The notes under the pieces were generated by a model. The model worked only from the letters and a program-made list of their open reading frames with translations, did no database searches and was not told the DNA's origin. Shown here in pieces: positions 1 to 5,734 of a stretch of DNA of 5,734 nt. Source of the stretch: Deltaproteobacteria bacterium. GTDB lineage: Bacteria; Desulfobacterota; Desulfarculia; Adiutricales; Adiutricaceae. Location: positions 1-5,734 of the forward strand of contig JAITIH010000069.1 in the NCBI GenBank assembly GCA_031279525.1, read 5' to 3'. The stretch's first letter is position 1; every line of letters begins with the position of its first letter. Position numbers and translations under genes: made by a program.

Positions 1-711
1 GCCTTGGTGGGTAAAGGCGTCACCTTCGACAGCGGGGGGTTGTGCCTTAAATCCGGCGAAAGCATGGGCCAAATGAAAACCGACATGGCCGGGGCCGCCG
101 CGGTCATGGCGGTCATGGAGGCCTTGCCGACCCTAAAGATCCCCAATAAGGTCGTCGGGATCTTGCCTTTAGCCGAGAACATGCCCGGCCAGAAGGCTTA
201 CCGGCCCGGGGACGTCGTCAGCACCTTGTCCGGGCAAACGGTGGAGATAATCAACACCGACGCCGAAGGCCGGCTCATCCTGGCCGACGCCTTAACCTTG
301 GCCCAACGCTATCAGCCCGATTACCTCATCGACATAGCCACCTTAACCGGGGCTTGCCGGGTGGCCTTGGGGGAACGCTGCGCCGGCTTGTTCTCGGACA
401 GCGAGTTTCTCCGCGGGGCTTTATTGCGAGCCTCCCTGCTGGTCGGGGAAAGCTACTGGCCCATGCCCTTATTGGACGACTACGACGAGGACCTGAATAG
501 CGACCTGGCCGACTTCAAGCAGGCGGTCGGCCAAGCCGGCGGGGCCATCCTCGCCGCCTTGTTTCTCCGGCGGTTCATTAAGAGCAACGTGGCCTGGGCC
601 CACCTCGACATCTGCGGGACGGCCAGGAAAAACCAAAAAAGCCCCAGTGGCACGGAAGGCGGCAGTGGCTACGGGGTGACGACCATTCTAAAGTTCATTT
701 GCTCCCTTTAA
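1..711 (+). CDS. pepA: Leucyl aminopeptidase (peptidase family M17), C-terminal catalytic part; 5' end outside window
   Basis: This cytoplasmic two-metal exopeptidase releases N-terminal residues from peptides. The frame is open from base 1 (Ala-Leu-Val-Gly-Lys...), so the TTG at base 4 is an internal leucine and not a start. All M17 metal ligands are visible, numbering from the first complete codon: Lys5 and Asp10 in VGKGVTFDSGG, Asp28 in MKTDMAGAA, and Asp87 and Glu89 in NTDAEGRL. The catalytic Lys17 and Arg91 are also present. Spacings between these residues match bovine lens and E. coli PepA, and about 231 residues follow the first ligand lysine, as expected for a complete C-terminus. Later family landmarks are the DIATLTGA segment, YWPMPLLDDY and AGGAILAALFLRRFI. 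The usual C-terminal GATG-like loop reads SGTEGGSGYGV here, a mild variation. It ends in TAA 42 bases before the next gene, so the two may share a transcript. The N-terminal domain lies outside the window. Identification is near certain. Confidence 0.97.
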   Translation, partial: ALVGKGVTFDSGGLCLKSGESMGQMKTDMAGAAAVMAVMEALPTLKIPNKVVGILPLAENMPGQKAYRPGDVVSTLSGQTVEIINTDAEGRLILADALTLAQRYQPDYLIDIATLTGACRVALGERCAGLFSDSEFLRGALLRASLLVGESYWPMPLLDDYDEDLNSDLADFKQAVGQAGGAILAALFLRRFIKSNVAWAHLDICGTARKNQKSPSGTEGGSGYGVTTILKFICSL

Positions 712-753
712 TTTTTAGGGGGACTATTCTAAACCTAAAGCCAGTAACGCCTT

Positions 754-3684
754 ATGTCCGAAGACTCTTTTAAGCCCATTGACAGGGACGAGGCCCCCGC
801 CGAGGCCGATTCGCCCGCTGAGACTGGGCCCGACGAGGGGTCCCAGGCCAAGGGCTTAGGCGACCCCGCGGCCGTCTCCGCAGGGCATGGCGAGGTCCAG
901 GCGGCGGCAGGCGTCTCTTTGGCCGCTAAAGGGGACGCCCCTAGCGAGGGGCCCGCGGCCCCCGGCTTAAGCGAGCCCGCGATCGTCGCCCCAGGGCCAG
1001 ACGAGGCCTTGGCGGGGCGCTTGAGCGCCCTGACGGAGGCCCTTAAAGAGCCTGGTCAGGCCCTTAAGGGTCGATTGAGCGATTTAGCGGCCGCCTCCCC
1101 AGGGCAGGCCGAGGTCTTGGCCAAGAAATTCGCCAATTTTACGACCTCCAAAGGGGCTAGCGAGACCCAATGGGGGAAGTTGGACGAGATTTTGGCCGCC
1201 CGCGAAGGGACGGAGGAGGCCCCAGGCCCGGAGCCAGCGGAGGAGCCGGTCGACGAGGCTCCCACGGAGCTGCCCGACCGGGAAGAACATAAAAACCCCA
1301 AATACCGGGGCCTGTATCTCATAGGCCCTTTGCCCGAATTGCGGGGGGCCATCCAAGAGGGCCTGACCCTCATGGTCATGGAAAACCCCTATCCCTCGGA
1401 GCTGGAGGACGCCATCGCCGAAAGGGCGGAGGCTTTGTCCTTATTGGGCATAAGAAAACGCGGCCTTGGCGACAAAGAGGAAAAAGGCGAGGAGACGGGC
1501 AGATTATTGAAGGTTCTCTCTTCCTTGGAGCGCCGCCTGGCCCTCCGCTGGGAGAGGCTACGGGTCGAGCACCTCAAGATCGCCAAAGCCCAAGGCCATG
1601 GCTGGCGCGAGTACCTAGACAGCTTAAACGTCCGGTATCGGTTCGTCGCGCGGCGCGTCCTGGCCATCAAGAACGTCTTGGACCGGGCCGCCCAGGCGGG
1701 CCCCCGGAACGTGGCCCGCCTTTTGGTTAAAACTTTAAAGGAGACCAAAAACTCTTTTCCCGACCTGCCGGAGTTGGCCCAAGGCGACGACCCTAACCCC
1801 AAGCGGGCGGCGGCGGCCGTTAAAGAAGCCGAAAGGATCTTGGCCGCGTTGGAAGCCGAGCGCCTAATGGTCTTGGACAAAATCCTCGTCGTCGAGGACT
1901 TGTTGAGCCAGGCCCGGGAAGAGGGCTGGACCTTGTTCGAGGCCCCGGAGCCAGTCGAGGCGCCGCGCCTGATCGCCGAGGCCGACCTGACCGCCGCCCA
2001 GGTCGAGAGTCGACCGCTTAAGGCTTTGACCGGCGTGACCGTGGCTCTTTTGATTCTGGCCTTGGCTTACGCCTTTTTGGCCAGGGGCCGAAACCCCGCG
2101 CCTCCGCCTCTGCCGGGCCGGCTTCTCGCGACTAATGGCCTAGGGACCTCGGTCGACGTCTTTTACGACGAGGGCAAAAGCTTCGTTTTAGGCCCTGGGG
2201 AGGCCGTCGTCGTCCACCTGCCCTTGTCCCCGGCCACCAGGAAGCTTGAGGCGTTTCTTACCGACGGCCCCTTCATCGAGGCGGTCGAGGTTAACCCGCC
2301 GGGCAAGGATAGATTAGAATCCACCGCGGTCTACAACGTGGCCGGGGCCGCTCCATTGGTGGCCTTGATGGGCCAAGCCGACCAGCCCGAGTATCTGGTC
2401 AAGTCAAGTCGCCTCCCCTTAGGGGCCCCTAAGGTCTCGTACACCTTGGCCAACGTCTTTGTGTCCCTGCCTAAAAAGTCCGACGCGCCCTTGCGCCTGT
2501 GGGGCCCACCGGAACGGGCTAAGGCCTTAACGGGCCTGGGGGCGATCTCAGGGCTCGATCCAGACTCGGTCAGAAGGGCTTTAAAATCTGGGCAAACGAA
2601 AACGGACGGGAGCGACCCGACCTACAAAAACCTTCTTTTAAACCAGTGCTTGTACAACCCCGAGTGGGACGAGTGGACTCCGCTATGGCTATTGCGCCTG
2701 TCCCAGCTGTATCCCAAAGAGGCTAAGGAGGCCTTCCAGGAAAGGCTCCGCCACTATCCCAACGACCAGGCCTCTAGAAAGTTTCTTTTCGACCTCTCCG
2801 ACGAACTGGCTAAAGGCGAGCTCTGCCAGGACACTCTGGCCCGGGTGGCCTTGGAGCAGGACCGGGTCTTCGACCAGTACCTCTTGACCTTTTGCCTACC
2901 CGCCGCCGAGCGGTTGCCCCATCTCAAAGAGAACATGGAAAGGTTCCCAAACTCCCACGTCTTGTCCTCGGCTTTGGGGCGGGTCGAGTTCGATCGAGGC
3001 GACTACCTAAGGGCTTTTGAGATCTGGGAGGAGGTCTTGCGGGTCGATCCTATGAGCCTCGTCTTCGAGATGGACAACCTGGCTCGCTTGGAGCGGCGCA
3101 TCGGACGGACGGGGTTCGAGATTTACGACGACGTTAACGCTTGGGTCCCGGCGGTGGCCAAAAAAGCCGTCTACGAGTTAGGGGTCGATCCCAACGAGCG
3201 GGAGCGAGAGCTGGGCCAGGAAAAAGCCTATTTCTTCATGGCCAACGGGCGTCTGATCGAGGCCGTCAATCGCGCGACCGGCGACTTTCGGGATCGGATT
3301 CTGCCCCTTTTGGCCGCTTCAGAAGGGTCCGACCCTGCCTTGTTGGCCGAGTTTTTGGCCGCTCCCCCGGAAAAGGGCCTTAACGCCGACAACGCCTGGA
3401 CGAGGCTGGCCATCTTGATCCTGGCTGGCCGGGACGGCCAAAAGGTGGAGGAGTTTATCTTAAGCCAGGCCGTCGACCGGGGGCTGGTCGAGAAAATTAT
3501 CCAGAGCGTCAAAAATAGGGAGATGAAAAAGACCGAGGAGCTGATAGCCGGCCTGGGGGCCAGACAGCAGGGCCAGGCATGCCTTGCCGCTTATTTAGTG
3601 GCCGCCGATCCCGCCGCGGCCGAGGAATGCCGTAATAAGGCCAAAGGATTTCTCTTTAGCTCCGAGCGGCCTTACTTAAAATAA
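754..3684 (+). CDS. Single-span membrane protein with acidic N-terminus, beta-rich domain and TPR-like C-terminal region, function unknown
   Basis: I do not recognise a named family. The 976 residues divide as follows: 1 to about 178, low complexity, Ala/Pro/Glu/Gly-rich and acidic, probably disordered, with an imperfect 18-residue duplication starting GRLS at residues 88 and 106; 181 to about 400, helical and charged, starting NPKYRGLYLIG; a transmembrane helix at 424-443 (LTGVTVALLILALAYAFLAR); a proline-rich linker near 450; a beta-rich domain at about 457-570 with glycine turns (LGTSVDVFYDEGKS, VYNVAGAAPL); then a long helical region. One good TPR unit lies at 735-768 (L741, G742, G749, A754, W758, P766), and the rest to 976 looks like an alpha-solenoid. 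There is no signal peptide, so the N-terminal half is probably cytoplasmic and the C-terminal half periplasmic (inferred). ATG 754 is the first possible start because TAA at 745-747 closes the frame upstream. The ribosome site is weak: AGGGGGA at 717-723 lies 30 bases away and AAAG at 737-740 is closer. It may act as a scaffold or envelope protein, but this is a guess. Confidence 0.93.
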   Translation: MSEDSFKPIDRDEAPAEADSPAETGPDEGSQAKGLGDPAAVSAGHGEVQAAAGVSLAAKGDAPSEGPAAPGLSEPAIVAPGPDEALAGRLSALTEALKEPGQALKGRLSDLAAASPGQAEVLAKKFANFTTSKGASETQWGKLDEILAAREGTEEAPGPEPAEEPVDEAPTELPDREEHKNPKYRGLYLIGPLPELRGAIQEGLTLMVMENPYPSELEDAIAERAEALSLLGIRKRGLGDKEEKGEETGRLLKVLSSLERRLALRWERLRVEHLKIAKAQGHGWREYLDSLNVRYRFVARRVLAIKNVLDRAAQAGPRNVARLLVKTLKETKNSFPDLPELAQGDDPNPKRAAAAVKEAERILAALEAERLMVLDKILVVEDLLSQAREEGWTLFEAPEPVEAPRLIAEADLTAAQVESRPLKALTGVTVALLILALAYAFLARGRNPAPPPLPGRLLATNGLGTSVDVFYDEGKSFVLGPGEAVVVHLPLSPATRKLEAFLTDGPFIEAVEVNPPGKDRLESTAVYNVAGAAPLVALMGQADQPEYLVKSSRLPLGAPKVSYTLANVFVSLPKKSDAPLRLWGPPERAKALTGLGAISGLDPDSVRRALKSGQTKTDGSDPTYKNLLLNQCLYNPEWDEWTPLWLLRLSQLYPKEAKEAFQERLRHYPNDQASRKFLFDLSDELAKGELCQDTLARVALEQDRVFDQYLLTFCLPAAERLPHLKENMERFPNSHVLSSALGRVEFDRGDYLRAFEIWEEVLRVDPMSLVFEMDNLARLERRIGRTGFEIYDDVNAWVPAVAKKAVYELGVDPNERERELGQEKAYFFMANGRLIEAVNRATGDFRDRILPLLAASEGSDPALLAEFLAAPPEKGLNADNAWTRLAILILAGRDGQKVEEFILSQAVDRGLVEKIIQSVKNREMKKTEELIAGLGARQQGQACLAAYLVAADPAAAEECRNKAKGFLFSSERPYLK

Positions 3685-3685
3685 C

Positions 3686-3719
3686 CCCGCCATCCCCGAA
3701 AAGCGAGGGGCCTGGCGGG
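3686..3719 (+). terminator. Hairpin directly after the membrane-protein gene, probable terminator
   Basis: One base after the TAA stop, CCCGCCA (3686-3692) pairs perfectly with TGGCGGG (3713-3719). Inside it, CCCC (3694-3697) can pair with GGGG (3707-3710), giving a long GC-rich stem with a small internal bulge. The position suits a terminator or 3'-end protecting stem. There is no immediate T-run; only TTAATTT follows about ten bases later, so intrinsic termination may be inefficient. Confidence 0.5.
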
Positions 3720-3949
3720 AGGCTCGCCTTAATTTCCCTTCATTGCCCTGAAAGGCCCTTTTGTGGGCCTCCGTCCCCTTTCCCCATAGTCGCCATATGG
3801 CCCTTAGAAGCCCTAAAAAGCCCATTCTCTTCAGGCTAAACTCGTTCGCCAGCGCCCTTCTAAACCCGAAAAAAGCTCGTTTGGTTAGCCAAACTAAGGT
3901 CGCGCTCAACCGGCTTTAGGCTTTGGCCCTTGGCGGGCTTCGCCCTGGC

Positions 3950-4012
3950 CCCCAAAGGCGGCCAAACATTGAAAATCGGCTCGCGTCCCCAAAGGCGGCC
4001 AACCATTCAAAA
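3950..4012. repeat. Imperfect 26-bp direct repeat, two copies 37 bp apart
   Basis: Copies lie at 3950-3975 and 3987-4012. Both begin CCCCAAAGGCGGCCAA and differ at two positions only: 3966 A versus 4003 C, and 3971 G versus 4008 C. A short degenerate third piece (CCCCAAAGCCAAATA) begins near 4025. The 11-base interval between copies is too short for a CRISPR spacer. It may be a local tandem duplication of about 37 bases or a small dispersed repeat. Confidence 0.75.
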
Positions 4013-4038
4013 GCCAGCCCTTCCCCCCAAAGCCAAAT

Positions 4039-4060
4039 AGGCCCCTTTTTTAAGGGGCCT
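4039..4060. terminator. Perfect 9-bp inverted repeat with T4 loop, possible bidirectional terminator
   Basis: AGGCCCCTT (4039-4047) pairs with AAGGGGCCT (4052-4060) around a loop of four T. Read rightwards it is followed by TTCGTTCG; read leftwards the transcript would continue ATTTGGCTTT. Both tails are only modestly U-rich. It lies just past the stop of the minus-strand relic ending at 4106, so it could be the old terminator of that gene. Confidence 0.5.
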
Positions 4061-4105
4061 TTCGTTCGTCGCCGGGGGCCATAGCCGTTTTGGGCCAGCC
4101 GCGGG

Positions 4106-4465
4106 TCATTCGGCCATGGGGCCGCCCGCCGCCGCGGGCTCCATCCCGCTGGGCTTAGCCGGCTCGGCCTTGGCCTTCCGGCGATTCGCTGGCTTTCGTC
4201 ACGGCCATCGACAAGTCGGCGGTCAAAGGTCGCCTGGCCCGCGAGTCGCCAGGGGGGCCCTTTCCGCGCAAGAGACGAGCCGATCCGAGCGTCCCTAAAG
4301 CCGCCCGGATGGCGAGCCATCGGGATGACGTCGTCGCGGAAGAGGTCCTTTAAGCGCTTGGGTGGGACGATGACCGCGTTTAGGCCCAAAGCCCTCCAGC
4401 CAAGACAAGGTCTCGTAAGCGTCCCCGCATTTGATCCTAAAGCTTTACGCCTTCGCAAAAAAGTC
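4106..4465 (-). pseudogene. Possible decayed minus-strand coding region, family not identified
   Basis: Reading down from 4465 the minus strand gives DFFAKA, a TAA stop at 4447-4445, then SFRIKCGDAYETLSWLEGFG to 4385. One base later, in another frame, it continues LNAVIVPPKRLKDLFRDD and on to FRDARIGSSLARKG. A third frame gives an Ala/Pro/Lys-rich tail (RKAKAEPAKPSGMEPAAAGG) closed by TGA at 4108-4106, followed by the 4039-4060 hairpin. The peptides look coding in composition, and joining them needs at least two frame changes and one nonsense codon, so this is probably a dead gene. The order of an aromatic-rich helix, a VIVPPKR strand and a later RDA...LAR is faintly like the front of IS110-type transposases, but too weak to name. 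Chance open frames in GC-rich DNA remain a real alternative. Confidence 0.3.
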
Positions 4466-4504
4466 CTAACCCTTAAGTTGAGCGGTTTTCGTATATCAAA
4501 ACTT

Positions 4505-5090
4505 CACTTAAATCTTCTATAAAGAACACCAACCGTCTCAGCGAAATAAATCATTTTTTTTCTTGACAAGGCTAGACCCATATGTTATTATTAAATCCGT
4601 TAGGTTGGATAGACTATTATTATTTTGTCAAAGCTCTTTATGAGATCTATTAAAGACAAAAAAGACATTTAAATCTTCATGATTATGAAATTATTAGCGA
4701 TTTATTTAAAATTATATAATTAGGATGATAATATTGTAGTCCATTGTTTTAGAAGTAACAAACATTATATGCTTCGAATTGAGCTGATCAAACAGTTATA
4801 ATGGGAAAAATGATTGCTCTACTAAAAAGAAAGATAATATAACATAATTAATTATTTTACAGCAATATTATGGCTTAATTGATAAACAAACCCGCTTCAC
4901 CCTAAACGCCAGCATCGCGTGGCAAAGGCTTTGAATATTACTGGCCCTAATGATGTAATATGCTATATTTCTTATTGAATATTATAGAAAATATTATAAT
5001 AAATTAATTAAAAACAATCAATATAAAGTTATTAATGATGAAGCAGCTGCCATTTAAGCTAAAATAAATGGCGTAAAACTAGAAAGACAA
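4505..5090. other. AT-rich island, no intact gene
   Basis: Composition changes sharply from GC-rich flanks to strongly AT-rich sequence, with a small GC-richer patch at about 4890-4950 (CCCGCTTCACCC onward). The only ATG-started frames are short, for example 23 codons at 4582-4650 (LLLNPLGWIDYYYFVKALY, then TAA). Several plausible peptide pieces occur in succession in different frames, including RGKGFEYYWP on + (frame of 4801) and YKVINDEAAAI on + (frame of 4950), each interrupted mostly by TAA. This could be remains of an AT-rich foreign gene or AT-rich non-coding DNA such as a phage or element remnant. No tRNA fold or CRISPR repeat was seen. The boundary positions are approximate. Confidence 0.7.
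4563..4591 (+). promoter_or_regulatory. Sigma70-like promoter match
   Basis: TTGACA (4563-4568), a 17-base spacer and TATTAT (4586-4591) give a perfect -35 and a five-of-six -10 element facing right into the AT-rich island. TTGACAA (4563-4569) also has an inverted partner TTGTCAA at 4625-4631, which could form an operator-like pair or be chance. No intact gene lies downstream, so if real it would be an orphaned promoter. AT-rich DNA produces such matches often, hence the modest confidence. Confidence 0.35.
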
Positions 5091-5114
5091 CGTCTCAATG
5101 GAGCTCATTTTTAA

Positions 5115-5734
5115 TCAAACATAAAAAAGCTCTCTCGCCTCGTTGTTTTCATCCGAACGATCAACGAGTTCCTAAAGCGTCTTAAAAAGAACCGCCAAGA
5201 CCTCTTTGATCCGATTGACCAAGAATTAGTTGCCCGATATATCTCGATCAGCTCTACCGATAACTCCTATTTTGGCTCCAAAAAGCCAAACGAAAAACAA
5301 AGAGCCTTGAACGGGCCGCCCATAACCTCTTAAATCTAGTCAACGGTTTCGCGGGTCAGCCCCAGGTTCTTCAGATGAGTAGCTCAAGGCTCCTCAATCT
5401 CAATCGCGTTCCGTCCGAGCGATGCGTCGTCATATCTGAAGGCGTGGCCTTAAAGAAGCCTAAGGAAATTTTCGGCGACTTTCCGCAAACCCAGCGGATC
5501 TAGACGCCTTTCGGGCGGCCATAAAGGACAGGACTTTCGCGTCCAATTTACGGAACCGCGCGCTGAGGGCGGGGATTCGGATATCAACGGACCAACCGCC
5601 AAATTATTCACTCAGGTGGAAGTTGAGCCTGCCCATATAAGCGACTCTCAAGCGGTTATTCCGGCCGTCGACGACACGATCAAAAACGAGCTGGCCCCAA
5701 AACTATCCTCGCCGACACGGCTTACGGAAGCGAT
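5115..5734 (+). pseudogene. Degraded DDE transposase (IS1182/IS5-like, DDE_Tnp_1 type), frameshifted, continues past window
   Basis: Five consecutive + strand pieces join into one transposase. They are: frame of 5115 (INEFLKRLKKNRQDLF, then QELVARYIS and a YFGSKKPNEKQRAL stretch) to about 5307; frame of 5300 (ERAAHNLLNLVNGFAG ... LKKPKEIFGDFPQ) to about 5487; frame of 5488 (NPADLDAF) to 5511; frame of 5514 (GGHKGQDFRVQF ... VEPAHISDSQAVIPAVDDT) to about 5701; and frame of 5702 (TILADTAYGSD) to the window end. The NPsDPDA-like, GHKG, SDSQA-(I/L)IPA and ADTAYGSD blocks occur in this order in transposases of this type. The aspartates in NPADLDAF and ADTAYGSD would be the first two of the DDE triad; the glutamate lies beyond the window. 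Each junction needs one base restored, after which no stop remains from 5115 on. In the first frame a TAA at 5112-5114 precedes the open stretch, and no convincing start codon, ribosome site or terminal inverted repeat is visible. Family placement is from memory of conserved blocks; the call of a broken transposase is strong. Confidence 0.85.

Larger units (their letters stand above)
3721..4105. other. GC-rich stretch without a recognisable gene
   Basis: No recognisable gene is seen on either strand. The minus strand is open from 3909 down to 3676 for 77 codons from a TTG start, with a basic product containing an internal methionine before GFLGLLRAIWRLWG. That frame runs through the hairpin and into the last codons of the membrane-protein gene, has no clear ribosome site and matches no family known to me. 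It could be a small basic protein or another decayed fragment, but I do not call it a gene. The stretch also carries the 26-bp direct repeat and the 9-bp-stem hairpin listed separately. Confidence 0.5.

Noticed and set aside
1056..1880. Open frames on the minus strand inside the membrane-protein gene
   Set aside because: They are antisense shadows with Arg/Pro/Ser-rich products, no ribosome sites and no recognisable domain, lying over a clearly coding plus-strand frame.
3141..3383. 80-codon plus-strand frame inside the membrane-protein gene
   Set aside because: Its product is Gly/Arg-rich, in an alternative frame, with no ribosome site or family resemblance; it is fully covered by the real gene.
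3950..4012. CRISPR array
   Set aside because: There are only two copies with an 11-base interval and no further units, so there are no spacers of usable length.
3916..4458. 180-codon minus-strand open frame taken as one intact gene
   Set aside because: Its left half is Arg/Pro/Trp-rich and crosses the direct repeat and hairpin. Better peptides appear when the frame is changed, so a broken gene is more likely than an intact one.
4116..4522. Short plus-strand frames at 4116-4298 and 4325-4522
   Set aside because: Their composition and lack of ribosome sites fit chance open frames opposite the minus-strand relic.
4880..4950. tRNA or structured RNA in the GC-richer patch of the AT-rich island
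   Set aside because: No cloverleaf with an acceptor stem, a GTTC-type T-arm and a CCA end could be drawn on either strand.
5115..5734. Programmed frameshifting in the transposase
   Set aside because: Four shifts within about 400 bases are far more than the single shift used by known insertion sequences, and no slippery site with a downstream structure is evident at each of them.

Overview
The window looks like a piece of a GC-rich, Gram-negative bacterial chromosome. It has two long intact genes in the left two thirds and a decaying accessory region in the right third. The organism cannot be named from this sequence. The envelope-type TPR protein and the kind of transposase relic at the right edge would fit a deltaproteobacterial (Desulfobacterota-like) genome, and the amount of pseudogene material would fit a host-associated lineage; both points are inference. 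An unusual trait is heavy use of TTG and TTA for leucine in otherwise GC-rich genes.

Left part (1-3684, + strand): the C-terminal catalytic half of an M17 leucyl aminopeptidase (pepA), cut by the window edge, is followed after 42 bases by a 976-codon gene for a single-span membrane protein. That protein has an acidic Ala/Pro/Glu-rich N-terminus, a helical presumed cytoplasmic domain, one membrane helix, a beta-rich domain and a helical C-terminal region with one clear TPR unit. The short gap without an obvious hairpin suggests co-transcription, but nothing in the sequence ties the two products functionally. A strong hairpin follows the second gene directly.

Middle (3685-about 4500): about 800 GC-rich bases without an intact gene. 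It holds a 26-bp imperfect direct repeat, a perfect 9-bp-stem hairpin and, on the minus strand, fragments of what appears to be a broken, unidentified coding region.

Right part (about 4500-5734): composition drops abruptly to a roughly 580-bp AT-rich island with no intact gene, then returns to moderate GC in a degraded DDE transposase gene that runs off the window. The transposase reads as one continuous protein if single bases are restored at four places, three of them in homopolymer runs. I found no CRISPR array, tRNA, rRNA or complete mobile element, and no convincing new biological system. The points most worth following are the deletion-only decay of the transposase, the origin of the AT-rich island, and the uncharacterised 976-residue membrane protein.
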